NCBI GenBank assembly: GCA_050486445.1
Contig: JBJHDH010000002.1
Location: 62,001 to 126,000, forward strand
Direction: 5' to 3'
Length of the DNA stretch: 64,000 nt
DNA from: Euryhalocaulis sp050486445
Lineage (GTDB): Bacteria; Pseudomonadota; Alphaproteobacteria; Caulobacterales; Maricaulaceae
The notes under the pieces were generated by a model. The model saw only the letters and a program-made list of their open reading frames with translations, ran no database searches and was not told where the DNA came from. Positions 33,195 to 42,157 of the stretch are shown piece by piece. Position 1 is the stretch's first letter; the number at the start of each line of letters is the position of its first letter. The position numbers and the translations under genes are program-made.

Positions 33195-35026
33195 CTACGG
33201 TACGAAAACCTTCAATGCCATATCGACGAGGCTTTGTGTGCGTTGCTTGACCCTATCGGCCGTCCAGTCGGCATGCGCGCCAATATCGCGGTTCAGTTTC
33301 AGATTGGAGGCTTGCAGGACGGGGCGCTTGTCCGCGAACGATTTGTTGGCAGCCGCATCATTGTCGTTGGGGCCGAAAATCGTGAGATTACCGAGCGTGT
33401 GCTTGAGCTTTTCTAGATCCTCATCCTTTTCCGCACCCTTCGCTGAACGCGGATAGATATGTTCAAGGGTCGTGTTTGAAAAATCAAATACGCGGGTCTT
33501 GTCCTTACATTTCGGCACCCCGTTCGCGCCGCCTTCATACCATTGCGTATAGTCCTCAAGCGTAATGAGCAGATACCGGATATGACCGTTTCCGCTTCTC
33601 GGTGAATACCTGACTTCGGACAGGTTGGCTTCGAAAACACTGTCCGGCACCGCTTTGTCGATCAGCTCCTTTAGGTCTTTGCGAAGCTCCTTGATCGCGT
33701 AATTCACATCTCCCCGTATTTTCTTCGCATGGCGCAGATATATCTCCGTCATCGGGGTGATGTGGGCGTTTCCAATCGTCCTGAACCGGAAAATGAACCG
33801 CTCCAGGGCTGCCACGGCCTCGGCAAACTTTTTCGGTTCCAGATTCTTCAGCGACAGCAGCAGCGGCATCGCGTTGGTGTGCTTGAGGTGGACCACCAGC
33901 ATCCGAAGACGCTCCCGGTCCCAGCTCACCACCTTGCTGTGGTCTTCATACGGCCACTCGCCGTCACCGAGCGTTTGCAGCGTCGCAAATTCGGTATCTA
34001 TTCTCTCGACCTCTTCGAGCACGGCTTGTGTTTCGGCTTTGGTTGCCGATGCCTTGTCCTTGCACTTGAAGCGGTATTCGAGGAACTGATCGGCGAGGTT
34101 CGAGGATTTCGGGCGCTTGCCTTCATGGGAGGAGTAATACCAGCGCAGGTAGCTGTCGATATCTCCGGGAGCATAGGCCAGAACGCTGTCCCACCGTTCG
34201 GAGAGCTTGTTCTGGATTGATGACGATCCCTTGCTGTCCAGCAATTCCAGCGTGCTCGCCCGCAGCAAATCACCATCGGTGAGATGGACCCCGCGGTCAT
34301 TCAATACCTGGAAAATCTGGTAGGCCTCGCTGCGCGTCTCCGAGCACATGAAAATCACGCTGCAATCGGTAGCCAGCACGCTGTTCACAAGAAGCTGCAA
34401 CCGCTTCGCTTTTTCCCAAGGGGAACCGCTCTTGAGAAGATCGTCCTCCACAAATCCGACCAGCCGGTCCCAGGCCGCCTGAATGCGCTCATGGGAAGCC
34501 CTCTTCGAAACGGCCTTCTTCTCTCCAATGATGTTCTGGAAGAACTCATCATCGGCGTCCGAAAGCTTGAGCTTGGGGACCTCGACATATTCCAGATCAA
34601 TCTCGTCGCGGTAGATCAGATATATGGTCCGCAGTGTCTCGATAGTATCTTCCAGAAACTTCTTGGCCTTCTTCTCTTCGGCCGACAGATTGCCTTTCTT
34701 CGTCAGGTCTCCGACGATGCCCCGCATCCCGCGAACGACGCTGCGATGAACATGACGAAAGAAGCCAGCCGCTGCTGGCCGTCAATGACCTCGTAGTTCG
34801 AGCGGTTGGAGCTGGCTACCGGCATGCGGACCGTGACGACGCCGCCAAAGAAGTGACTCTTCTCCGAACCCGCCTCGCGCACTTTCAGGCACCGGGACAG
34901 GTCCTCGATAAAATCATCGATAGCGTCCTCATCCCATGCGTATCCGCGCTGGTACTTGGGCACAGCAAAGGTATGGTTTTGCTCAAAAAGAAATTTGACG
35001 CCAAGCTGGGTAGGTTTGATCGGCAT
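33195..35026 (-). pseudogene. DUF262-DUF1524 nuclease (SspE/GmrSD-like), split by a frameshift
   Basis: Two frames make one ~610-aa protein. The first (35026 to stop 34703, 107 aa) has VPKYQRGYAWDEDAIDDF and YEVIDGQQRLASFVMF, the DUF262 NTPase/ParB-like signature (DGQQR about 82-86). The second (34727 to 33195, 510 aa) goes on RGIVGDL, VLNDRGVHLTDGDLLRAS, and near the C-terminus NTTLEHIYPRSAKG and LGNLTIFGPNDNDAAANKSF, the DUF1524 His-Me nuclease. The frames cross within about 34730-34750 (GCGTCGTTCGCGGGATGCGG), so a one-base change would join them. GmrSD and SspE, modification-dependent nucleases, share this domain pair. It is the last gene of the five-gene set. Confidence 0.78.
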
Positions 35027-35028
35027 GC

Positions 35029-35502
35029 TCAGGCCGCCTTGTCCGTTAGTTTCTGGTCTATTTTCCGCTTAAAGCTCCGCAGAAACGTCTCCAGAGACTG
35101 GGGGCGGTTCTCAAACCATTCTATGAGCTGTTCGTATCCTCCATGAGCGTATTTATTGAATTCATCCACGCCATCGTTACTCAGAAAATTCCCTTCAGGA
35201 TTAACCAAACTGGCAATCGAGGCATGAACCTGTTTGCGCTCATCGATAGAAACTCCGAGCAGCTCCAGTTCCGTCTTCAAAAATAGGCCGAGTAGCAATT
35301 TCCCGCGGGACGAATATTTGTCAGGAAAATACGCAACCAGCTCATCCGTTTCATCGTTAGAGAGCTTCACTTTTTTTCGTGTTGCAATTCCGGTGATAAA
35401 ACAAAAATAAAAAGCATCAAAACCAATTCGGAACGCTTTCTGATCGTAGAGATGCTTGAAAAATTTCTCTTGCGCATCTTTGTTTACTCTGAAGGGCTGC
35501 AT
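35029..35502 (-). CDS. Unknown 157-aa protein of the Dnd-linked gene set
   Basis: Not recognised. It has VNKDAQEKFFKHLYDQKAFR, IGFDAFYFCFITGIATRKKV, DELVAYFPDKYSSRGKLLLG and FLKTELELLGVSIDERKQVH, then HGGYEQLIEWFENRPQSLET; mostly helical, slightly basic at the end, no membrane segment. Its ATG shares a base with the ATPase stop (TAATG) and its stop lies 2 nt before the DUF262 start, so it is firmly in the operon. It may bridge the ATPase and the nuclease. Base composition is visibly AT-richer than the transfer genes. Confidence 0.72.
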   Translation of the reverse strand: MQPFRVNKDAQEKFFKHLYDQKAFRIGFDAFYFCFITGIATRKKVKLSNDETDELVAYFPDKYSSRGKLLLGLFLKTELELLGVSIDERKQVHASIASLVNPEGNFLSNDGVDEFNKYAHGGYEQLIEWFENRPQSLETFLRSFKRKIDQKLTDKAA

Positions 35503-37484
35503 TATGCGGTCTCCTCTTCTTCGAGCTGAAACTCATTGAAGAATTCCTCGCCCGAGACGTTCATCCCGTCATCCGTTTCGATAACCGCCCCTTTCTCGTG
35601 AGCAATCTGCTCGAGCTCAGCCGAGCCTCGTCTAAAAAGTGTAACAAACTGCACTTCGGTGTTGCTGGCGCGCTTGAGTGGCGCGATGAAGCGCTCACGC
35701 TCTGACGAAATCGTGAAGGCAATGAATTGTCCCGTCAGGTTGGGAATCAGTTCGCCGATCTTCGGGCGGACAGCAAGGTCAATGGGACCCGCCGGGCTAT
35801 CAACAACGAAGGGAAGCTGATGGTCCGAACGGTGGAAAAGGGTCGCAAGAAAGGCATAGGCAATTGACAGCGTTTCACCGACACTCCCGCCTTCCTGGCC
35901 TTCAAGGATCAAATTCCGTTCGATCCGCTCAATTGAGATACTGTTATTGGGCATCAATTCGGAAATGCGCGCGTTGGCCTGCTCACATAGCTCTGTAGTG
36001 ATTCCCGTACGCGCTTTCTTGTGTGCGCTGTTGATGATGGCCGTAAGCGTGTCGCGTTTGGCCTTCTCGGTCAGCGTGTGCGTTATCTCCGCGAGTTTTC
36101 TCTCCGCATCATCGATCCGCTTTTCGAGGATTTCGATCCCGTATGTCCGTTCATCATTCTGGGTTTGATCCTTGCTGTCGAACTTCTCCAGCTCGGCATC
36201 GACACCCTCGATCTGGTTGCGCAAACTCTCGATATCATCACGCGCGCTCTTAACGGCCGGATCGGCTTGTTCGGCTTCCAGCCGCAGCGCGTCAAGGTCG
36301 TTTCTTGCCTCACGCTCCTCTTCTATCGCAGAGGACAATGCCCCCATGCGCGTGTTCAGTTCCTTCTCGCTCTCATCGGACTCTTCGCCTACAGCATCCT
36401 TGATCGCGGTCTTCATGGAGTTGAGCAGAGAAACGTCATCCGTACCAAGATACTGGCTGGCGCGCGTGCGGATTGTCGCGGCGATCGCCTTGTCTATTGG
36501 GCGACCGCAGACACATTCCGGTTCGTCAGCAAGGTCCTCAAAAAACTCCCGCGCCGCACTTTCAGGAAGTTTCGCTCTGTCGAGTCCTTCTTTAAGCGCG
36601 AGCATCGAATTCGCGAAACATGAGGATAGAGCATGAGGGTCACGCATCCGGTCGAGAACGTCGAGAGCTTCTTCCCGCACCTTGCCTTTTAGCCGTTCAA
36701 CCTTTGTCTCGGCCTCATTGAGAGCCTGATATCGCGCGTCTTCCTTTTTGATTTCCTGCTGATAGGCGTTTTGCTTATTCTGTAATTGCCCGGCCAAATC
36801 AGCGCGCTTCTCCTGCAAGTCGTCCTGTTGCTGCTTGAGTTGCGCGAGACGTGAACGGAGACCGGACAAGCGCCGTTGTCGCCTTGATCGGCCGCGTTCT
36901 TCAGTAGCGCCAACGTTCTGTGCCCTGTTCTCCCAATGCTCGCCCACCTTTCGCGCCATTGTGTCAAAGGCAGTCATCTGGAAGAGGTTTTCGACAACGA
37001 CCTGCGCGTCGGCGTATTCCCTGTCGAGCAGGTGCTGCGCCAGTTCACCATCAAATACGTAAAACTTGACGAAATTTTCGGTCATGAAGCGCCGGAAATC
37101 AGAGGGCGGAATAAAACCTTCGTCCTGCCCAGTCGGTGAGCGCGTCGTCTTGTAGGACACACGGCCGCTTTCGAAGTCGAACTCCATCAAGATGGTTACA
37201 CGCCTGTCATTCAGCAGCAGCCGGACTTCAAAATACCCTTCCGACAAGGAGCCGTTTTTCTTCCGGTATTCCGATATCGTCTGTCTGTCCCAGCCGGGAT
37301 CGGCAGCAGCGCCTGACAAGGCCGCCCGCAGCAACGCCAATGTCGTGGTCTTCCCGGTGCCGTTGGGCATTTGAATGAGCGAGACGGGGAAAGGCTGGCC
37401 GTGCGGATCGATACAACTGATCTCGTGGTCGGGACATCTCAGACCCTGTGCCTTCCAACCGAGAATGCGCATGACGGCCACCAT
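35502..37484 (-). CDS. SMC/Rad50-like ATPase with CxC hinge
   Basis: 660 aa. Walker A is QMPNGTGKTTTLALLRAALS (about 38-57), followed by FYVFDGELAQHLLDREYADA as in DndD-type ATPases. Two coiled-coil arms (about 195-275 and 380-480) flank CVCGRPIDKAIAA, Cys 324 and 326, where Rad50 has its zinc hook. The ABC signature is GGSVGETLSIAYAFLATLF and Walker B LPFVVDSPAGPIDL. I recall such proteins as 'CxC ATPase' of DNA-modification systems. It should be the motor or sensor of the restriction set. It is coupled to both neighbours by 1-nt overlaps and shares its fold with DndD on the other strand. Confidence 0.82.
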   Translation of the reverse strand: MVAVMRILGWKAQGLRCPDHEISCIDPHGQPFPVSLIQMPNGTGKTTTLALLRAALSGAAADPGWDRQTISEYRKKNGSLSEGYFEVRLLLNDRRVTILMEFDFESGRVSYKTTRSPTGQDEGFIPPSDFRRFMTENFVKFYVFDGELAQHLLDREYADAQVVVENLFQMTAFDTMARKVGEHWENRAQNVGATEERGRSRRQRRLSGLRSRLAQLKQQQDDLQEKRADLAGQLQNKQNAYQQEIKKEDARYQALNEAETKVERLKGKVREEALDVLDRMRDPHALSSCFANSMLALKEGLDRAKLPESAAREFFEDLADEPECVCGRPIDKAIAATIRTRASQYLGTDDVSLLNSMKTAIKDAVGEESDESEKELNTRMGALSSAIEEEREARNDLDALRLEAEQADPAVKSARDDIESLRNQIEGVDAELEKFDSKDQTQNDERTYGIEILEKRIDDAERKLAEITHTLTEKAKRDTLTAIINSAHKKARTGITTELCEQANARISELMPNNSISIERIERNLILEGQEGGSVGETLSIAYAFLATLFHRSDHQLPFVVDSPAGPIDLAVRPKIGELIPNLTGQFIAFTISSERERFIAPLKRASNTEVQFVTLFRRGSAELEQIAHEKGAVIETDDGMNVSGEEFFNEFQLEEEETA

Positions 37485-37696
37485 CAGTCCGCATCCTCCC
37501 CGTCGGCATTCTCGACGACCGTTCCCTCGAAAAGCACTTCAAGGTGCCGGTCGGCCGCGGCCTGATCGTTAATGTCTTCATTGCCCGAGGTTACGGCCTC
37601 GAACCATGCGATCAGGCGGCGGGCCAGCGTATCGGGCTGTCCCGCCTCCTTTACAGCCTCGTTGATGGCCTGTGCGATCCGTGCATCAATCGTCAC
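37484..37696 (-). CDS. 70-aa protein, CxC-ATPase associated
   Basis: TIDARIAQAINEAVKEAGQP, DTLARRLIAWFEAVTSGNED, then a short acidic tail (NADGEDAD). Helical, no known motif. GTG 37696 overlaps the helicase stop by 11 nt, and its stop overlaps the ATPase start (TGATG). I recall a small protein of this size named as associated with CxC ATPase DNA-modification systems, which fits exactly. It probably binds the ATPase or the helicase. Confidence 0.7.
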   Translation of the reverse strand: MTIDARIAQAINEAVKEAGQPDTLARRLIAWFEAVTSGNEDINDQAAADRHLEVLFEGTVVENADGEDAD

Positions 37697-39593
37697 TTGG
37701 TGTTTCCCCCGCGCGCACTTTTGAGAGGTTTGTCAGCCACTCGGCGCGTTCTTCATCTGCATTTTGTTCGCCGTCCTCATCCGAGTGCCGGATGAAATCA
37801 ACAATGTTGGCGGTTTTCCCCGGATTGTCAGGGTCCGTCCGCAAACAGCGGCCCATTCTCTGAATGGTTTCGAGCCGGGCGCGGGCCGATGAGAAAAGGA
37901 TCACCGAATTGAGCGACCGGATGTCGATTCCCTCGGACACGCGGTGGCAGGTGATCAAACACTCAAGCTCGCCGCGTGCAAACCGTTTCAGCGTCTCCGA
38001 CTCCTCTCCGGAAAAATAAGTATGAAAGTTTGAGCGGTACTTGTGAATAATTTCCAGGACTTCATCCCCATATTCCTGGGTTTCGACAAATACGATACAC
38101 CGCTCAAGCAGGTGCTGATTTTCACGTATGAACGTATCGAATATCGGCAGCTTGGCTCTGGAAGTCTTGTAGACGCGCGCGATCTCTATCCAGACTTCCT
38201 CATCGCTCATCGGATTACCCGCGGCCGCCCGCGCTGCCTGGCGCTTATAAACATCGCGCACCCGCTGGCGGTCTTCGGCCGTCAGGTCGTAAGGAAGGGG
38301 GAAGTAGTCAAAGGGAGCGAGAATTTCGCGGCGGATCGCATCGTCCAGTTCGAACCGCATAAGCTCCGGCCCGATATGCTCCAGGAGAAATTCGTTCCCG
38401 TCATCGTCATATTCACGCTCAGGCGTTGCACTCAAACCAAGCCGGTAGCGGATGTTATCGGATAAGCCGCTAAGCCGGTTCCGGTTGGCCGGGCTGCCAA
38501 GCCCGTGAACCTCATCATGGATCAGGAGGGTTCGCTGCCCGATCCGGGCGGGCAATTGCCGCAAAGCTGAGGCCAGGGGCTGGCGTGATACGAGGAGGAT
38601 GGCGTTTTTCGGCTCAAGCAAAAAGTCCTCGACTTCACGCGAGGATTTGTAGTGCCGGAAGACTTTTGCGCCGATATCTTTGCGCACACCGAGCAATTCC
38701 GCATACCATTGGTCCAGCAGGTCATTGCCGTCGGTGCTGACGATCACGGTGTCAATGCTGTCGCGTTCGTACAAGCTGCGCAGGATTTTGAGCGAAGTGC
38801 GTGTCTTGCCTGTGCCCGTGGCCATGTTGAGAATGCCGCGTTCGGCCGCAAGAAACTCTTCGAGTGCATCGTCCTGGTGACGCCACTTATTGGGTTTGGC
38901 TTTTTCCTCCTGCCTGCGTTGCCGGTGCCCGGCTTCCCACTCACCGCAAACCCTGATGAGCTGCTGGCGGGCCGCATCCGGGAAGCTGTAGACTTCTACG
39001 CCCTTGTCGGTGCGCTCCCACAGTTCCTCGAAATGGGCTTTCTTCCGCGCCGCGCGCGCCGCGCTTGACCAGGAGGGATAAACGTCCACGCATTCCCGGT
39101 TATTCTCGAACGCATTACGGCTCTCGTTCGAGGAGCCGGTGAAGGCCACATAGTCTTCGCCGTCAAAGAAGACACCGATCTTCTCGTGGTAGATTCCGGT
39201 GCCCGTCTTTGGCACCGCTATCTGTATCTCCAGCCGTCCGAGTTCCAGCAGCCTGACGAGGCGCGCTGTCCCGTCTCCGATTCCGTCGGCGAAATCAGTT
39301 TCAATGATCCGTTCGAGGCGTTGCGCGCAAATGTCCTGTTTCGGCGCGCCGTTCTGGATCGCTTCGAGATCGCCGTGCGAAAGTTCGACTGATGTGACCA
39401 GCCGGATATAGCCGCCGTTCTTGATGAATTCGCCCAACGGCGCACCGAACGATTCCAGCGCGCTGCTGGAGAAGTAACCAACGGCGCGCCAATAGGCCTG
39501 GGAGCTGGCGAGAGAAGGACGGAAAAAGTCATCGACTATGCTGTTATAGCCGGACCGGTAATCCTCCTGATATTCAATCTCGCGCAACATCAT
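37686..39593 (-). CDS. PLD-nuclease / DEAD-box helicase, phosphorothioation-system restriction type
   Basis: 635 aa. An N-terminal phospholipase-D-type domain has GTGIYHEKIGVFFDGEDYVA (HxK, about 136-138) and FTGSSNESRNAFENN, one active-site half. The SF2 helicase follows: Walker A NMATGTGKTRTSLKILRSLY (about 257), Walker B LIHDEVHGLGSPANR (about 358), then LGLSATPEREYDDDG, and motif VI TIQRMGRCLRTDPDNPGKTA. It ends KVRAGETPSDD. I assign it to the Dnd-linked restriction family TIGR04095 from memory. It heads the leftward set, 211 nt after dndA. It should unwind or cut unmodified DNA. Confidence 0.83.
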   Translation of the reverse strand: MMLREIEYQEDYRSGYNSIVDDFFRPSLASSQAYWRAVGYFSSSALESFGAPLGEFIKNGGYIRLVTSVELSHGDLEAIQNGAPKQDICAQRLERIIETDFADGIGDGTARLVRLLELGRLEIQIAVPKTGTGIYHEKIGVFFDGEDYVAFTGSSNESRNAFENNRECVDVYPSWSSAARAARKKAHFEELWERTDKGVEVYSFPDAARQQLIRVCGEWEAGHRQRRQEEKAKPNKWRHQDDALEEFLAAERGILNMATGTGKTRTSLKILRSLYERDSIDTVIVSTDGNDLLDQWYAELLGVRKDIGAKVFRHYKSSREVEDFLLEPKNAILLVSRQPLASALRQLPARIGQRTLLIHDEVHGLGSPANRNRLSGLSDNIRYRLGLSATPEREYDDDGNEFLLEHIGPELMRFELDDAIRREILAPFDYFPLPYDLTAEDRQRVRDVYKRQAARAAAGNPMSDEEVWIEIARVYKTSRAKLPIFDTFIRENQHLLERCIVFVETQEYGDEVLEIIHKYRSNFHTYFSGEESETLKRFARGELECLITCHRVSEGIDIRSLNSVILFSSARARLETIQRMGRCLRTDPDNPGKTANIVDFIRHSDEDGEQNADEERAEWLTNLSKVRAGETPSDD

Positions 39594-39804
39594 AGGTGAT
39601 GACTGCCCCCGTTGGGTCGGTTGCCCCCCGACTCATGCGATCCCAATCGTCATACCACCTTGCGCAACATTGTTCGTAGTGTCGGACCGGAATCTTCTAG
39701 TTGTTCCTAAAAGAGTTTGCTTTACAGTGAGTTGCGGATCAACCTTTGATTTTATACTTGCCCGCCTTCCTCTCGCCGCCGCGCTTCAGGTTGGGGATTC
39801 TCCG

Positions 39805-40974
39805 TCACCGGAGCGCGTCCAGCCGCGCCGCCAGCAAGGGCCAGTCCACATCCGGGGTCAGGTGGGACCAGGATACACGGATCGCACCCGAGATATCTTC
39901 CTCCGGCAACCCCATCGCCTCAAGCACATGGCTTGGCGAATAGCTTTGCGATGTGCAGGCGGACCCGTTGGAGACAGCCGCCACGTCCTTGAGCGCGACC
40001 ATCACCGCTTCGGAATCCACGCCGGGGACCGAGAAATTCATCACATGCGATAGTGTGCGATCAGGATCAGAGTGCATGCGGATTCCGAGAGGCTCTAGCG
40101 CCGCCAGCGCCTTGTGACGGATATCGCGGCACCGCTCCTGACGGGATGCGTGATCTTTGAGGGCGGTTTCTGCGGCCACGCCCAAGCCGACGATCAGGGG
40201 AACCGGGAGCGTGCCTGGCCTCAAGCCGCGCTCCTGACCGCCTCCATACATGAGAGCTATCAGCGGCGGACGTTTGAATCCGCGCCGCCGGGCAATGAGC
40301 GCGCCTATGCCGAGCGGTCCGTAAATCTTGTGGCTGCTCACGCTGATCAGATCGATTCTCTTGCTGCGTAAGGAGACCAGGTCCTTGCCGTAGCCTTGCG
40401 CGGCATCGACGTGAAAGAAGGCATCGTGGCCTTCCAGTGCGCCCGCGATCTCCTCCAGCGGCTGGATCGCGCCCGTCTCGTTGTTCGCATGCATCACGGA
40501 CACGAGCAGCGTATCAGGGCGAAGCGCGTCCCGAATCGAATCTGCCGGAACGAGCCCGTTTTCATCGGGGCGCACCAGCGTCACGGAAAACCCTCTGGCC
40601 TCCAAAACCTCAAGCGGCTCCAGGACGGCCTTGTGTTCGATGGCCGTCGAGACGATGTGACGGCGGTTCGTCTGAACGCCGTGCTCCGCCAGTCCGAGGA
40701 GCGCGAGGTTGTTGCTCTCCGTCGCGCCGCTCGTGAAGACCACCTCGTCACCGGCCCCGTCAACAACCCTTGCGACCTGTTCGCGGGCATGCTGGACAGC
40801 CCGCTTGGCACGCAGCCCGTACTCATGCGTCCGGCTGCCCGCATTGCCCAGCTCGTCCGTCATCCACTGAAACACGGCATCCCGCACCACAGGCTCGATA
40901 GGGGCCGTGGCATTGCAGTCCAGGTAGACCGGGCCGCTTTCTTGTTTGTATGTAGATGCAAACGTATGTTTCAT
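39805..40974 (-). CDS. dndA: Cysteine desulfurase DndA
   Basis: 389 aa PLP enzyme that takes sulfur from cysteine to start DNA phosphorothioation. PVYLDCNATAPIEP opens the fold; the PLP-binding part has TSGATESNNLALLGLAEHGV, HANNETGAIQPLEEI and FFHVDAAQGYGKD. The PLP lysine is in SVSSHKIYGPLGIGAL (Lys about 216) and the sulfur-carrying Cys in AVSNGSACTSQSYSPSHVL (Cys about 340). ATG 40974 is preferred; a TTG at 40983 is also in frame. It is divergent from dndB with 70 bp between. The IscS fold means a household role cannot be excluded, but the context is clear. Confidence 0.9.
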   Translation of the reverse strand: MKHTFASTYKQESGPVYLDCNATAPIEPVVRDAVFQWMTDELGNAGSRTHEYGLRAKRAVQHAREQVARVVDGAGDEVVFTSGATESNNLALLGLAEHGVQTNRRHIVSTAIEHKAVLEPLEVLEARGFSVTLVRPDENGLVPADSIRDALRPDTLLVSVMHANNETGAIQPLEEIAGALEGHDAFFHVDAAQGYGKDLVSLRSKRIDLISVSSHKIYGPLGIGALIARRRGFKRPPLIALMYGGGQERGLRPGTLPVPLIVGLGVAAETALKDHASRQERCRDIRHKALAALEPLGIRMHSDPDRTLSHVMNFSVPGVDSEAVMVALKDVAAVSNGSACTSQSYSPSHVLEAMGLPEEDISGAIRVSWSHLTPDVDWPLLAARLDALR

Positions 40975-41044
40975 GTTTGACAAACTTTGGTCGATGTGAT
41001 TCAGTATGTTTGTACCGTATAAACCTACGATTCGACAAAGAAAA
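40975..41044. promoter_or_regulatory. Divergent dndA/dndB control region
   Basis: Only 70 bp separate the two start codons, AT-rich. It holds GTTTG-A-CAAAC (40975-40985) with a TTGACA inside, CGTA-taaacc-TACG (41017-41030) next to a possible -10 TATAAA (41018-41023), and one arm of a direct repeat GTATGTTT (41004-41011; the other, 40964-40971, lies in the first codons of dndA), 40 bp apart. DndB is known to repress its own operon elsewhere, through a TACG/CGTA-type palindrome as I recall, so the CGTA/TACG pair is a candidate site. Confidence 0.5.
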
Positions 41045-42157
41045 ATGAGCGACGGCTTCGAGTATCAGTTCCCCGCGATCAGGGGCATTCAGGCGCAGCG
41101 GGAATACTACGTTTCCATGTGCCCAATGCGCCTTTTGCCCAAGCTGTTCCAGTTTGATGAGGATGAACTCTCACCCGAGCTGCGGGCGCAGCGCCAGCTC
41201 AACAGGGCTCGGATTCCGGAGCTTTCGCGTTACATCACGGAAAATGTGGATAACTACGTTTTTTCGGCGATCACCGTATCGATAGACGCCGATATCGCCT
41301 TCTCCTCCTTCGCCGGAGAGGGCGAAGCCAACCGAATCGGCATACTGAAAATTCCTATGTCGGCCCGTTTCATTATCAATGACGGCCAGCATCGCCGCGC
41401 AGCTATCGATCAGGCTTTACGCAATCACCCCGAGCTGGGCGACGAGACCATCGCCGTCGTCTTCTTCCTCGACAAAGGGCTGGAGCGCTGCCAGCAGATG
41501 TTCGCGGACCTCAACCGCTATGCCATCCGCCCGTCGCCCTCGCTCAGCATCCTGTATGACTACCGCGACGAAACGGCCCAGCTTGCCAAATCCCTGATCG
41601 CGGGTTCCGACATATTCCGGGATGTCGTCGAGCTGGAGAAGACCAGCCTCGCTCCGCGCTCGCGTCGGCTGTTCACGTTGAGCGCCATCTACCACGCGAC
41701 GAACGAGTTGCTGGTCGGATTGCCGGAAACGACGCCCGAGGAGACGGCGCGGCTTGCGCTCGATTTCTGGGAGAGCGTGGCCGCCCAGTTCGACGAATGG
41801 GGCCGGGTCCGCAGCGGCGACCTGACGGCCGGCGAAGTGCGCACTGATTTTATCCACACGCATGGCGTGGTGCTGCAAGCACTGGCACGGGCTGGCCGGG
41901 CGCTCATTATTAAGTATCCGAAGACCTGGAAAAAGAAGATTCCAAATCTCAAGAGCATAGACTGGCGGCGCGCCAATAGTAGAATGTGGGAAGGACGCGC
42001 CCTGGTCGGCGGTCAGCTTTCAAAAGCACATCAAAATGTTGTCCTGACTTCAAACGCCATCAAGTCCCATTTGGGGCTTGAGCTATCGGACGACGAGTTA
42101 CGTGTCGAAAACGCATATAAGCGGGGGGCCAATGGCAGCAAAAAAGCCACAGCGTAA
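41045..42157 (+). CDS. dndB: DNA phosphorothioation regulator DndB
   Basis: 370 aa from ATG 41045. FEYQFPAIRGIQAQREYYVS opens it, and the family DGQHR motif is FIINDGQHRRAAIDQAL (residues 113-117), a ParB/Srx-like ATPase. LVGLPETTPEETARL and FDEWGRVRSGDLTAGEVRTD follow. DndB limits modification and represses the operon in known systems. A longer start (41006) lies in the control region. dndC starts 26 nt before its end. Confidence 0.88.
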   Translation: MSDGFEYQFPAIRGIQAQREYYVSMCPMRLLPKLFQFDEDELSPELRAQRQLNRARIPELSRYITENVDNYVFSAITVSIDADIAFSSFAGEGEANRIGILKIPMSARFIINDGQHRRAAIDQALRNHPELGDETIAVVFFLDKGLERCQQMFADLNRYAIRPSPSLSILYDYRDETAQLAKSLIAGSDIFRDVVELEKTSLAPRSRRLFTLSAIYHATNELLVGLPETTPEETARLALDFWESVAAQFDEWGRVRSGDLTAGEVRTDFIHTHGVVLQALARAGRALIIKYPKTWKKKIPNLKSIDWRRANSRMWEGRALVGGQLSKAHQNVVLTSNAIKSHLGLELSDDELRVENAYKRGANGSKKATA

